NCBI GenBank assembly: GCA_030549335.1
Contig: CM060195.1
Span: 32,182,874 to 32,246,873 of the forward strand
Direction of reading: 5' to 3'
DNA: 64,000 nucleotides
Source of the DNA: Pontederia crassipes
Taxonomy: Eukaryota; Streptophyta; Magnoliopsida; Commelinales; Pontederiaceae
In this document: in pieces, positions 12,766 through 26,590 of the stretch
How the letters are laid out: each line of letters opens with the position of its first letter
How positions within the stretch are numbered: position 1 is the stretch's first letter
Notes under the pieces: generated by a model
What the model saw: the letters and a program-made list of their open reading frames with translations, nothing else
Told to the model about the DNA's origin: nothing
Databases searched by the model: none
Position numbers and translations under genes: made by a program

Positions 12766-13900
12766 TTTTTACATAAAATAATATATAATAAAAAACATGA
12801 AAAATATTTTTTTAAAAAAAAGGCAGATCCGACCAACTTCTTCGAATTTTTTAAAAAATATTTCCAACTTTATTATTATAATCTATCAATATAAAGTTTG
12901 AAATTTTTTTATAATATAATTGTGACATCATTTGTTATTTGTCTATCATCATCATAGGACAAAACTTTAAGACCTTTTTTATTTGTTATTTATGAAAATT
13001 ATTATCCATGTGTAAACACTTGTTTTTTAAAAATAATCTCACATGATATAATGAACGCGGACTCCTTGCAAAATGGAAAAAAAGTAATGCAAAATCTATA
13101 GATTTTAAATTGTACTTTTATATTTTAATATAATAATATATTTCTATTGATACATTTTTATTTTCTAATATCATTTCGTTGGAGTGTAATATCGTTCGGA
13201 TTATGATAATCGGGAATACAATCTAGTCACACAAATTTTGAGATTTTATTGCATCTTACTTAGATTTATATAAGAAATGAAGTCAATATTTTTCCGTCAT
13301 GTTACGTCAAAAAGCATTGAACAAAATATTTAATTTATCAAATAATTTTAAATTATATATAACCTATGCACTATTAATAAAAATATCATATCACATAGTA
13401 AAAGCAACCTGGAAACTCGTCATCTCTTTTCTCAATTTATCATTAAAAAATTTACTTATATAAAAATAATGCTCTATCTATTTATTAACATTATATGCAT
13501 TTAATATTATGCCACAAAAATGTTTTGGAGAAAAATTTAATATAAGATACCTTATTTAATGAAATAAAAATTATTTGTATCCTAGTATTATTTATTGAAA
13601 ATTGTTAATAAAAATGAAAAAATATCTACTAAAAAATTCATAGATAACTCATTAGGAAATGCTCGATTGAGATTCAAATATAAAAAAATTATGACTAAAT
13701 TTGTAAAAACATCAGTGAAAATAATAATTACTTGTGAGAGCAATGTCAAAAATATGATTTCAAAGATGATGGAGAAAAATTATTGATAAATATTATGCCA
13801 TGGAAAAAAGATAAAGATGTATAAATTAAGTAAAAAATAATATTAACATATATGATAATATTCCTTTTTATTCTGCTTTTGGTCATGTCTTTTCTTTGTT
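12766..13900. other. AT-rich intergenic DNA, no gene seen
   Basis: Very AT-rich with only short chance open frames (for example 13595-13786, Lys/Ile/Asn-rich with no domain). Confidence 0.5.
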
Positions 13901-13939
13901 AGAGCTAATAACAATTATTAAAGATTATATATATATAAT

Positions 13940-15060
13940 GATAGATTTTTTTCATTTATAGTAGTTGAATAATTTTTTACAAAATATCATTCATCTATAG
14001 CAGTTAATTAATTTGTTACAAAAAATCTTTCATTTATAGTAGTTAAATAATTTATTATTACTTCATTAAAATATCTTAATTAATTAACAAGTTGTTAGTA
14101 AAAATAACAAAATATTTAAGTTTAGTTGAATACTTTGTTTCTAACGAATTATCTAATAATAATAAAAATTATTATGAAACACTAGTTATTTGATATTCTA
14201 AAATGATTGATATATTAAGTCTTTTGTTTCCTTGATAGAATAACAAAAAAACTAAATATATACAACTAATATTTATTATCATAAATAATATATATGATTA
14301 TAAATATTATTAGAATTAAAATATATCATTTATTTCATATATTATTTATTATCATACTGCTGGTTACTAAAAAATCTTTCATTTATAGTAGTTAAAATTT
14401 TTTTTATTAACTTATTATTTAATAAAAAATTATGAATCCTAATTGTTCGATATTATAAATTTGTTGATATACATAAATCTTCTATCTTCTTAATTTTTAT
14501 AGAATAACAACTTCATTACAATAAAAAAAATAACTATACACAACTAAAAAATTCTTACCATAAATAATATATGATTATAAATAATATTAACACAAAATAT
14601 TTCATTTATTTCATATATTATTGAATATCATATTATTGTTTATAGAAAAAAAATCTTTCTTTTATAATAGTTAAAAATTTTGTTATTAGTTCATTAGAAT
14701 ATCTTCATCAATTAACAAACTATTAATATTAATAACATAATGAGTAAGTTTGGTTGAATTTTTTTATTATTACTTGATTACATACCTTATATTGGTTTAC
14801 AATGACATATCCAATAATAATAAAGTGATTACGAATCTAAATTGTTTAATATTTTAAAATGATTCATATACTTAAGTCTTTTATCACCTTAATATAATGA
14901 CAACTTGACAACAATAAAATATAATTATATACAATTAAAAATTGTTATCATAAACAATATATGATTATAAATATTAGCACAAAATTATATCATACACTTC
15001 TATTGGTTACATAAAAAACTTTTATTTATAGTAATCGAATAATTTGTCTAAGGTTAGATA
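13940..15060. repeat. Degenerate AT-rich tandem array, about 280-360 bp period
   Basis: The block CTTTCATTTATAGTAGTTAA recurs in diverged forms near 14026, 14372, 14652 and 15008. Each is followed by a similar order of segments (TTCATTAGAATATCTT-like, AATAACAACTT-like, ATAAATAATATATGATTATAA). About four units are visible. Confidence 0.65.
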
Positions 15061-16300
15061 GCATGCAACGAACTTTTGTACAAACAATATGCAATTAAAT
15101 TCATAGTAATCGGGATTGTCATATCATGATTGTACGGTTGAGATTCAACCTCTATTAAATTAATGTTAAGTTATTAAATTTAATCTCAACCATATAATCA
15201 TCATCCAACAGTTTAGATTTATTGGATGCATATTAGTCGTAAAATTTTGATCGCATATAATTATCTTAAAACATATATATAGAGAGAGAGACATACACAG
15301 AGATGTGTATAATAATAAATTAACAAAATGCTAACAATAATTAAAAACTTATTAAATTTTTTTGAGTATTTTTATTGTTAGGTGATTAACCCTATATCGA
15401 TTTATAATGAATTATGACATATAGATATATATATAATAATAAATTAATAAAATGTTAGTAATAATAAAATAATTAAATTTGGTTGATTATTTTGTTATAA
15501 GCCGATTAGGTATCCTGTATTGATTATAACAAACCATTCAACAATAATAAAATAATTACGAATTCTAGTTATTTTGATATCACAAAATGATTAAAAAATT
15601 TATTATACTTATATTAATCATCAATTGATATTATTTTGAGAGTATGAAATGCATGTCTTTAACTTGAGTTACAGAGCATAACATAATATTTTTAGTCTTT
15701 TCTTATATATATAAAATATAATATTTGATATCTTTCTATAAAAATATAAATTATATATATATGTATTTTTTCATTATACACAAAACCAATATTAGTAGTT
15801 TCGCAAGCCGTCTTCAGAGAGGATGTTAAGTATGCAAAAAAAGCCCCTTATAATATATAATATTTTTTATTAGATAAAGATAATTATTTTTCCTTATAAT
15901 ATTTAATATTTTTATTAGACAGAAAAATATATAAATAATTTTTTATCATGCAAAAACCTATATTTGTAGGTTCGCACATACTCTTCTTCAAAAACATAAA
16001 TAATTAAATTATATATACTTAACAACTAATTTTGAGAAAATGAAAGCCTCCTCTATTTATAGTTAAAAATATGAAATTTAAAGACATTAATAAATAAAAT
16101 TTTATATACTTAACAACTAATTTAAAATATGCAAATGAAAACTAAAAATCTCTTTATTTACAGTTACAAACGTATAATTTAAAAACATAAATAAATAAAA
16201 TTATATAATTTTAGTAACTAACTTTTGATTATCTATGATTAATATGATTAAAAGATTATCACTTTATACATTCAAGTTACAAGAGTTAGACAATTGACAC
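15061..16300. other. AT-rich intergenic DNA with further loosely repeated AT blocks
   Basis: No gene is supported. 15300-15560 repeats pieces of the preceding array (ATAATAAATTAACAAAATG-like). 15800-16200 contains repeated ATAAATAAATAAAATTATATA-like blocks. Confidence 0.45.
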
Positions 16301-16309
16301 TATATATAT

Positions 16310-18728
16310 ATATATATGAAACAAAATATATTATTAATATTTCTTTGTAAATATAAAATATATAAAATCTATGTTATGAAGAAAATAATCCGAAAAAATC
16401 AATAAACAGTTTAAATTTTATAAATCCAACCAAAAAAGTTGGGTGATTTTTTTTAAATTCCATTTATTGCACAAACAATAAAAAAAAGTAAAGACTTTGG
16501 GGTTGTTTCATATGAGATTAAAAAAAGACGAGAATTAGAAGATTATTTTTTAAATATTGTTCAAATGGTTATTAGAAGAATTTGTATGTTCAATGATTAA
16601 AAATATAAGAATAAAAAATCAATTTTTTTTCTATTCTTTATTCTGGCAAAGAATAAAGTTATAGGAGGGAGAATATATTTTGGATTGTAAAAACTTTATT
16701 TCAAAATTTTATTTTTTTATCCAAACAATTCAAAATTTGTTTTTTTTTTTTTGTATTTGTGATCAAGAAGAATGGAGTTAAAGAAAGGGTTAAAAAACTT
16801 TATTCTCAAATAATAATGTTTTATCCAAAATGGAGAAGCTTTCTTTTCATTCCTAGAAAGTTATTTTCATTTTGTAAATCAATTTAATAAAAGGGTTTTT
16901 TTTATTGAAATAAAAAGATATTGAATGATTTTTTTCTCTTTTAACTGACTCACTTTGTTGCAGGATTTTATATTTAATTAGTTCTAACAATATATTTCAT
17001 ATTGTAATTATGTGATTGTAGGCGGGCTAATTTCCAATTTTATTATCTATTTATATTTTAGCAATAATTTTAGGAGATATTTCATTTCGTTCTTGCCACC
17101 AATATTAGGAGTCAAATATTTTCTTGAAACCTTTTAGATTTGAATTTTAAGATAATATTGTATTATTTGAATTTTACAACAATATCGTATTAATCTAAAA
17201 ATATAAAAATATCATCCAAAAACATTCACTCCTAGATTTTTTTTCATATTTTTAAATTGTTTTAGAAGACTTCTTTATGTTTTTTAAAAAAAGAAACTTG
17301 AATATTTTTTTCTAAATTACTTTTAATTCTTAATGGGAGGAGTCGATGAGGCAAAATATGAAAAAAAAATAAGATTATTAGTTCTTTGTTATGCCAGGAG
17401 AGTATATGCCTTGCTTCAAATATTTTTGTTAAACAATTAGCTTTTTGTACTCATATAACTAAAAAAATCAAAAATCAAAAACCTAAAAAATTTATTCGAC
17501 CTGATATAAAATATTTATATTTTTAGATTCAAAAAATATCTAGCCAATTTTTAACTTTAGAAAAATCACCCTATGAGACCTATAAAAATATACATAATTA
17601 AAGATCTTTGAAATATATATTTATATTACTAGTATATTTAAATACTTATAATATATGTAATTACTCAATAAACATGGTATTTATCTCATTATATATTAAA
17701 AAGTATTGATATAAGTCATAATTCATATTATTACATTACATTAATTTATGAAACAAAATACCTCTTAGGTATCATCAATATTTTTGTAAATATAAAATAT
17801 ATTAAATCTAGGTTCCGAAAAAAATAATCTGAAAAAAAAATTGATAAAATTTTTAAATTTTATAAATCCAACCAAAAAGTTGGGTGATTTTTTTAAAATT
17901 AAAAATTCATCGACTAGCATTAGTTTCATCCCCTATTCACCTCCATTTATTGTTAAAAAAAAAGTAAGGGGCTATTTGACATGAGAATAAAAAAAGACGA
18001 GAATTAGAATATTATTCTTTAAATATTGTTCAAATGGTTGTTAGAAGAATTTGTAGGTTTAATGATTACAAATATAAGAATAAAGAAAATTGATTTTTTT
18101 TATTCTATTCTTTCTTTTGGCAAGGAATAATTTGAATTATGGGAGGGAGAATATTTGCTGGATTATAAAAACTTTATTTTAAAATTTTATTTTTTATCCA
18201 AGCAATCCCAAATTTTTTTTTTTGTAACCAAGAACATGAATTGAAGAATGGAGTTAAAGAAAGGGTTAAAAACGAGAACCTTTGTTTTAACGAAAATTAT
18301 TTTCATTTTGTAAATCAATTTAATAAAAGGGTTTTTTTATTGACCTAAAAGATGTTGAATGATTTTTTTTTCTGAATTCATGTTGTGATTATGTAATTGT
18401 AGGCAGGCTAATTTCCAATTTTATTATCTATTTATATTTTAGCATTATTTTTAGGAGATATTTCATTTCGTTCTTGCCAGCCAATATTAGGAGGAGTCAT
18501 ATATTTTCTTGAATTCTTTTACATTTGAATTTTAAGATAGTATCGTAATAAAATACCAATCTAAAAAAATCATTCGGAAAGAATTTACACCTAGAAAGTG
18601 ATTTCCATTTTCTTTCTAAATCCTTTTCGAAGAGTTTTTTTAATTGGCTGGTTTTTTTCAATTATTACCCTAATGTCCTAGAAGCAACGACAATTGTTTA
18701 ACTTTCGCGACACTAAGAATTATAAATG

Positions 18729-18779
<51 letters not shown>

Positions 18780-20600
18780 GGTGGATGGGAGAAACTATTT
18801 TTTTACATTTATTTTGACGCAAGATTGTTATTATATGATAGGAGGGGACTCATTTCCAGCTTTATTACTTGATACTAGGAATACTATTTTTTTTTAAAGG
18901 ATAACTTTTCATTTCATTTTGGTTACCATTTGCCATGCATGCGAGCAATCAAGCATTTTATGAAATAAATTTATTTTATTATTTGAATTTTAAAACAATA
19001 TCGTAGTAATCTAAAAATATAAAAAATCATCCCAAAAAATTCATTCCTACAAAGTGATTTTTTTCATATTTATAACTCTTGAATCTTAAATCTTGAATAT
19101 TTTTTTCATATTTTTGAAAAAACTTGAATAATTTTTTTTTCTAAATCACGAGGAGCCAATGGATATAGACATGAAAAGAGTTAAATATGAAGAGGGAAGA
19201 GGCTATCGGAATGCCATGAGATGAGAGTAAACGTAGATATTTTTGTTAAATACTTAATTTTTTTGTACTCATCTTTGAGGATATAACTAAATCAAAAACA
19301 TAAAAAATTGACTCGACCTGATTTAAAATATTTATATTTTTTGTATTAAAAAAATATGTAGCCAATGTTTAAGTTTAGAAAAATCACCCTATGACCCCGA
19401 TAAAAATCTACATAATTAAAAATCTTTGAAATACATATTTATATTACTATTATATGTAAATACTTATAATATATATGATACGGTGTTTATTTCATTATAT
19501 AGAGGGTGCATTAATATAAGTCATAACCCATACTATTACAATATATAATATGTGAATTACATTAATTTATGAAACAAAATACCCCTTAGGTATTATCAAT
19601 ATTTCTTTGTAAATATAAGATATATAAAATCTAGGTTTCGAAGAATATAATTCAAAAAAATCGATAAAACTTTTAAATTTTATAAATCCAATAAAAAAAA
19701 GCTGGGTGATTTTTTAAAATTAAAAAATCATCGATCAACATTACTTTCAAACCCTAGTGAAGTCCATTTATTGTAAAACAGTAAAAAAATAAAGATTTTG
19801 GGGCTGTTTGGCATGAGAGTAAACAAAGACGAGAATTATAATATTATTATTTAAATATTGTTCAAATGGTTGTTAGAAGAATTTTTAAGTTTAATGATTA
19901 CAAATATAAGAATAAAGAAAATTGAATTTTTTATTCTTTATTTTGGCAAAGAATAGAGTTAATCTCATTGAATTATGGGACGGAGAATATCTGCTAGATT
20001 GTAAAACTTTATTTTAAAATTTTATTTTTTATCCAACTTTTTTTTTGTATGTGATCAAGAACATGCGAATGAATTGAAAAATGGAGTTAAAGAAAGGGTT
20101 AAAAAACTTTACTCTCAAATAATAATATTTTATTATAACAGGAGAACCTTTGTTATTTTCATTTTGTAAATGAATTTAATAAAAAGGTTTTTTATTGACC
20201 TAAAAGATGTTGAATGATTTTTTTCTGAATTAACTCAAATATGAGGAGGATAACAAAGATTGTAAAGTAGGATTTTAGGCTGATTTCCAATTTTATTATC
20301 TATTTAGATTTTAGCAATATATTTAGGGGATATTTCATTTTGTTCTTGCCATCCAATGTCGTGAGGAGATAAATATTTTCTTGAATTATTTTACATTTGA
20401 ATTTTGAGATATCGTATTAAAATACCGTTCTAAAAAATCATTCGAAAAGAATTTACACGTAGAAATTGATTTCCATTTTCTTTCTAAATCCATTTCGAAG
20501 ATTTTTTTAATTGACTGATTTTTTCAATTATTACCCTAATGTCCAAGAAGCAATGATAATTGTTTAACTTCCACAACGCTAAGAGTTATATACATTGACT
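16310..20600. repeat. Large direct tandem triplication (unit about 1.0-1.8 kb)
   Basis: Three long segments share the same order of landmarks. These are TGAAACAAAATA with TTTGTAAATATAA (near 16316, 17750, 19569), TTTTATAAATCCAA followed by TGGGTGATTTTTT, then GACGAGAATTA with TTGTTCAAATGGTTGTTAGA, and AATTTAATAAAAGGGTTTTT. Unit 1 runs to about 17749, unit 2 to about 19568, and unit 3 to about 20600 without the final part. Unit 2 carries a (TTA)n insertion-like block at about 18717-18780. No coding capacity was found. Confidence 0.8.
18727..18779. repeat. (TTA)n microsatellite
   Basis: About 17-18 TTA units, followed by GGTGGATGGGAGAAACTA and TACATTTATTTTGACGCAAG, the same context as the array at 12085-12565. 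Confidence 0.9.
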
Positions 20601-20799
20601 CTAAGTTGGAGTCTTGGTTCATCATCGAACCTGGCTAATTTGATTTCGTTCTGGGCAGCATGCCTAACTATGGCAATTGAAACTACCAACGAAAATTTTT
20701 TATGTTCATAAAGATTCAAACTCAAAACCTTTATTTAAGCGGTGAGGTGTTGTACACTTCACGTCAACTTTCATTGGTAATAATTTTTCTTCATGAATC

Positions 20800-23251
20800 T
20801 GTAACGCCTTAGTTAAAAAAAAGGGAAAAGGAAGGGGTGGAAGAGAAGAAACGCAGGGAGAGAGATAGCCATACTCTCCTCTCTTCCTCTCCCCTCTTCA
20901 ATGGCCGAACAGTTCAGGAGAGGGGTAGATCAAGGGACAGTTCCAACTCCATAAAACCCCCTACCCTGACCTCTCCTCATGTTTTTCCTCTCGTCCCTCA
21001 CTCACTCGCTCTATGTTCCCCCTCCGACGACGCGCACGGGCAGCGGTAGAGGGAGGCACTCCGGCAACAATTTTTGGCGCGGACGACACAGAAGGCAGCG
21101 GCGGACGGTAGCAGGCAACCGAGGATGAATCATCGCACGGACGAACCCTAATCTCGTAGGCTAAGAGGTGTGATTTCGGGATCTATCTCATAGGTTATGT
21201 TTCTGGTCGGATTGAAGCACGTTCGAAGGATTTACTAGATGAAAGATCTATGTTCAATTTCATAGGAACGAAACACGTAAACTTCTGATCGTTCTGCAAA
21301 TTTATATATGAAACAGTTTGATAGGTTAGTACATATATTTCGAGTTGCTTAGAAACTTGTAAGCGTAGTTTTCTCTTCTTAAGATGTGGATGATCAAAAT
21401 GATATTTAGTTATGTTCATAAGCCCATGATATCGACACATGACCACTTGATTGTGGAAAGAAAACGAAACGATAAAACTCTGCAAACTCGTGCAGTTCTT
21501 GCGCAAGTAAGAACCCGGCCCGGGTTGGACACAACTTGGTCCGGCACTCGGCCCGATCAAGCCAATCCGGACTGAGTTTCCCCCAACTCGGCCCGGATCC
21601 GCCATTAACGCTCGACCTGAGCTCGGATCGCACCAATAACCCGGCCCGGGCTTTGCCTGACCCGACCCGAGTATCGATCGGAGAAGATGATCGGGCGGAT
21701 CGACCTGATCGCGCACTCAACTCGGCCCGGTGTAATCCCGACTCAGCCCGAGTTCTAACTCGAATTTCCGAGAGTTATCCCGCCAACAACTCGGCCTGAG
21801 TTCCTCTGTACTCGGATGGGTTCTGATCAACAGAACGTAAACACTATGATTTAGGAACCTCTATTTACGGAGTTGATATTTGATCTTTATAGAAAGTTTA
21901 TTGTGCTCAACAGAACCATGTTTACCTCCTATTAAATTGAATGGAAAGAACGAAATGTCAAACTTGATTATGACATCATTGAAATGATAAAGGGCCGTCC
22001 GCTCCCTCGACGGACGACCGTTGAAAAGAACTATGACGGATGATTGATGGACCTCCGGGCATCCGGTACATGGGCAGAGGAATTCGACCTTAATCAAACC
22101 CTCTGATTTTAAGTTTTTATCCACTTGATTTGTTAAAGAAAAGAAAGAACTCGAAGATGATTCGGAGCTTTACTCCATACGACTTTGACCAATCTACGGA
22201 TTGGAAGATGGGTCCACATGATTCGGAGCTATGCTCCACATGACCTTGATCGATCTTTTGATTGAAAGAAAGGTCCACTATGATGATGGAAGTTAAGTGA
22301 GCCCTAAGCAAGGCACTTCCTCACGTATTACCATTTGCCTATCTAGATGGGAGTTCTCTCCTTTATGGATGTTTTCCTCTTGGCACAAGGTCATCCCAGC
22401 TCGATGGGGCTGGCTGTGGTACTAATCACCCACTGGCCCATGATAGTCTAGATAGTAATACTACAAGTGCAGGCAATGGTACTTCCCTAAAAGAATAAAG
22501 AGCTCTTCCAATGGAAAAAGGAAAAGGAAAGAAAAAGAAATAAAAGGAAAAGAAAAGAAAGAATGAAAAGAGAAAATGAATGAATGAACGAACGAAAGAA
22601 AGAAAAGAAGGAAGGGACAATGAAAGGAGAGACAAGAACCGTATTATGCTCTCTACCATATGACTCACTTCTATATTCCATTATAAGATCTTTTATCATG
22701 CTTATTCTGACAAAACTGATCTATGATTTATACGAACTCACACTTAGCTTTATGCTAACGGTTGAGATTGCTCTTCTGTGTGATCCCCACAGGTACATGA
22801 TGGTTGCTCATGACGTGATGGTGTGTGCGCGACGACTTCTCTCTAGGTGGCATGTGCATATGGTTATGGTCATATTTAGTATGAGTCGTGTGTTTATCTG
22901 TTATATTAAGTGAAATATCTACTTGGACGGTCGTATCATATCATGATCGACCGTCGTCATTTTTATGTTTAGTACTCATACTTTTATCTTAACTACTTCA
23001 AACTGAGATCATGGAATGTTATCTTTTGCTTCTGCACTATGTTCCTTATCGAGACAATTTGACGTACTTTAACCCTTTTTGCTTCCGCATTTTTCCTCTA
23101 TTGTTGTATTAATTTATTTGATAAGTCTTCCGCTTACGTGTCATCTTCCTTGATCATTTGAGTCGACGAAAGAGTCAAAGTAAAGACAAGAATAGGATAG
23201 CGAATGAGATGAGATCGCGCCACGTGGCGGGTCGAATTTCGAGGCGCTACA
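20800..23251. mobile_element. 2.45-kb solo LTR-like insertion with perfect 5-bp TSD
   Basis: It begins TGTAACGCC and ends GGCGCTACA, a TG...CA pair with short inverted ends. It is flanked by GAATC at 20795-20799 and 23252-23256. No second LTR, primer site or pol sequence lies inside or beside it, so it behaves as a solo LTR left by recombination of a large LTR element. Inside are a cluster of CTCGGCCCGA motifs (21490-21830), a 60-bp tandem pair containing ATGATTCGGAGC (about 22157-22275) and a purine-rich GAAA tract (22500-22620). No gene is supported. The superfamily is not determinable. Confidence 0.7.
22500..22640. repeat. Purine-rich GAAA-type tract
   Basis: About 140 bp almost entirely A and G on the plus strand (GAAAAGGAAAGAAAAAGAAA, then AATGAATGAACGAACGAAAG). 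It lies inside the solo LTR-like insertion. Confidence 0.8.
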
Positions 23252-23256
23252 GAATC

Positions 23257-23979
23257 ACTTTTGACTCTTAAATGGTCAAGCCTACACGGGTGTATTCAGA
23301 ACATTTGCAACTACCGGTAGACAATGCACCACTAGACGTAAAGTTTTTATTTGCTTACCATCATAAAAGTATTTAATGATTGTGATCTAAATTCTAATTC
23401 TAAAATTATCTATTAATATATAGGGCTAATCTTTTTTCTTGAAAAAATAGATGGGGTTAGCGTATGTGGATGTGTACATGGTGCTTTAGCGTATGTTTGG
23501 CTTAATTGATGTAGAATAACTCATAGGTCGAATTATTGGTAAGTTATTTAATAGGTGAAGTTGATTTTCAAAATAAATATTTAATGGAAGTTGAAATAGA
23601 AAGAAACAATTAAAACACTCTTGCTTATCGCATTATGACACTTTTCGGCACGCGCAAAAGTAGAATTTTGGATAGAAAAAATAAAAGATTACTATAAATA
23701 TTTTTTTAAAAAAGTAGTGTTTAAAGGTTTTAACACAAAATGTTATTCCTACTGGTTTCAATATAGAGTACAGAGATAGTAGTTTCATATTGCATTCCTA
23801 TTATATTCTCATTCTTTTAAAATAGAAAATTGTATTTGATTATTAAACATCATATATTATTTTCTATTAATATATCCAATATTTAATTTTACTTACAACC
23901 AAAATAAGATTTTTATTTTGAATTATCAACATTTTTATATTAAAATAATATTTTTAAAAATATTATTAGTCATAATAAA
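23257..23979. other. AT-rich intergenic DNA, no gene seen
   Basis: No coding or repeat structure was recognised apart from the LINE target copy at its right end (23961-23979). Confidence 0.45.
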
Positions 23980-24249
23980 GAGGGAGAGGGACCATTAGAG
24001 AATCGTTTGAGATGGTTTGGTCATGTTCAGAGAAGACCATTAGATGCGCTAGTAAGAAGAGTAGATCAAATAATTTGGAGTCCGATTAAAAGAGGGAGAG
24101 GGAGGCCAAGGCGGACACTTGGCGAACTAATAGAGCAAGATCTATTGGTGAATAATATACCGAAAGGTTTGGTTACTAATAGAGCGGAATGGCGTCGTAT
24201 GATCCATGTAGCCGACCCCACCTAGTGGGATAAGGCTTTGTTGTTGTTG
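23980..24249 (+). mobile_element. 5'-truncated RTE-type LINE, C-terminal ORF2 fragment with (TTG)n tail
   Basis: The frame 24007-24225 reads the extreme C-terminus of a plant LINE reverse-transcriptase protein: RWFGHVQRR, KRGRGRPRRTL, WRRMIHVADPT, then stop. It is followed by TAGTGGGATAAGGC and a TTG tail. The 19-bp TATTATTAGTCATAATAAA flanks it at 23961-23979 and 24250-24268, a clean target-site duplication. The insertion is only 270 bp, a typical abortive LINE copy. The endonuclease and polymerase domains are absent. Confidence 0.9.
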
Positions 24250-24268
24250 TATTATTAGTCATAATAAA

Positions 24269-25058
24269 ATGTTATAAATTAATTATTACGTATATGATGT
24301 GTATAATAATGATCATAAATAATATATTATGTTTATTTTTTCCATTGTATACAATACACTAATTTAATTGTTATATTTAGGAAACAAATTTTATTTAGAA
24401 ACAAATCATTATCCCTTATTCGCTAATGGATAAATGCTATTCTTTAATCAATCTATATCAATTAATAATTAACAATTCTCAATTATCAAATGTTTGATCC
24501 ATAATAATTATCAAATATTAGTACAATAATCAATGATCATTACTAAATTTCAATCATCAATTTGATTCAATAGCAATTACCAATTCAATATTAATTTTAT
24601 TCAATGATCATAAGTCATTCAATTAACAATTAATTCAATGTCCGATCTTATTAATTTCGATGAGGAGTGCTAAGTGAATTAAGAGAACACTATGCTAGTT
24701 TCGTGTGTTTCCAATAGGAGAACAATGTGATGGCAAACCCACTCAATAGCAACAACAATTCAATGAATTTGTGTATGACGGGCACCACTAGCCATACATA
24801 GGCCGCGCTTACCTAAAGGTAAGGCCGAGTTCATACAACTCAATTGGATCAATATGACTTGGTCCCAACTTTAAATTATGTTTCCAATGCAATTTTTCAA
24901 TTGTCCTTTCGATACAATAATCATGTGATTCAATGTAAAAAATATATCAACTTATTCTTCACATAAAGGACATGAATCTAGGGTTCTATATCAGTGAAAA
25001 CCGTCAATATAAGGATCCTCCATATGTATCTCAAAGTGATTAAAAAACTAATTGGTGG
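24269..25058. other. Intergenic DNA, no gene seen
   Basis: AT-rich to about 24660 with repeated CAATTATCAA-like blocks, then ordinary composition. No supported gene or element ends. Confidence 0.4.
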
Positions 25059-26027
25059 TTTCTATAGTACATGAATTTTTCAACGGATATATCCGTTGTA
25101 AAACCTTCGAATCCGTCGCAAATATGCCTTTCCGACGAATTTTTCGATGGGTAATAGTCAGTTGGAAACAAAGCCGTTGGAAAGAGTTAATGACAGTCCA
25201 CAAATGTCCCTTCGAAAGTTATGATGGAGTCTGCCACGGTTAATTTGCTTTCAGAATTTTCGACGGGTACATTCCATCAAAAGTTGCAAAGGAAAGGTTG
25301 ACCTTCGAAATTTGTGATGGACACAACCCATCACAAATTAAGAAGGAAGGTTTGAAGCTTTCGACAAATTTTACCGTTGGAAGCTCCTAATCAGGTTGTC
25401 AGAATCGGAAGGAGGGTTCGCCCCTTCGCAGGTTCCGACGCGGGAACCTATCAACAGTTCCGACATGCATTCTCCAATCGAAGGTTTCGACGCATGTGAC
25501 CCATCAAAGGCTTCGACGGATGTCACATGTTGAAACCTTCGATGGGCGCCACCTGTCGGAGGCTCCAACGAGAGTGTCCCTCGGAGCTTTCGATGAGTGC
25601 CACCCGTCGAAGGCTCCGACAAGAGTGCCCCTCGGAGCTTTCGACTAGGAAAATCCCGTCGCAAGCACCGGCAGGTTCTTCCTGTTGAAACTTTTGATGG
25701 GATCATGCACTTGTGATCGATTAATCCGTTGAAAAGTTATTTTAAAATATTAAAAAAATATGCCGCCTGCTACCAGATCGATGCCTGGTAGCCGATCCGA
25801 AGAAGGCGATCAAAATCGAGATAGAGAAAGAGAGGGAGAGGATGGCCAAAGTCAAGAGAGAGGGAGAGGACGGACAAAGTCAAGAGAGAGGGAGATGAGA
25901 GGGGATGGGGAAGGAAGCCAAAGTAGGCATCGCGGCAGCTAGGCAATAGGTTCCAGCACAGGCGGCCGATCCGGCGCTTGGAGGTCAAGGTCACGATCCT
26001 GGTGATTCACGACCGAATCGGCCACTA

Positions 26028-26590
26028 GGCAACCAGAATCGGCCGCCACAGCCACGTAAAGCTGCCAGATCTGGTAGCCACGATCGTGAACGGACGTCCG
26101 ATGCCTCGATCCAACTGCCATGGATGTGAACGGCCTCCACGGGCCCCGATCTGGCCTCCACGGTCACGATCCACTGCCAAGCAGCCTGATTCGGCCGTGA
26201 CGATCATGAACGGATGTCGGGCGCCCCCATCCGACCACCACGTCCGTGTGAACGGATGCCAGGCACCCGGATCCGGCCGCCACGAACACGAATAGCCTCC
26301 AGGCGCCCCGATTCGATCGCCACGAATACGATTTGCTGCCAGGCGGCCAAATCTAGCCGCCACGATCGTGAACGGACGTCGGGCGCCCCGATCTGGCCAC
26401 CACGATTGTGAACAGATGCCAGACGCCCCGATCCGGCCGTCATACATGCGAACGGATGCCAGGCGTCCAGATTCGGTCGCCATGGCCGCGTACGGCCACC
26501 CAACATCCAAATTCGGCAGCCACGGAGGGGATCCACCGTCAGGCGCCCAGATCCGTCCGCACGGAGCCAAGCAGTCAGATCCAGCCTACA
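26028..26590. repeat. 40-bp GC-rich minisatellite, about 14 copies
   Basis: The unit (GATCYGGCCGCCACG, then GTGAACGGATGCCAGGCGCC) recurs at exact 40-bp steps: its GAT lies at about 26068, 26108, 26148, 26188 and 26229, and the same block recurs at 26271, 26311, 26351, 26391, 26431 and 26471. Since 40 is not divisible by three, three units return to the same frame. This explains the long overlapping open frames on both strands, which are not genes. Confidence 0.9.

Noticed and set aside
21195..21799. Open frames over the CTCGGCCCGA cluster
   Set aside because: Open on both strands because of the repeated motif inside a solo LTR-like insertion.
26028..26590. CRISPR-like regular repeat array
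   Set aside because: The repeats are contiguous with no unique spacers, in a plant genome; it is a minisatellite.
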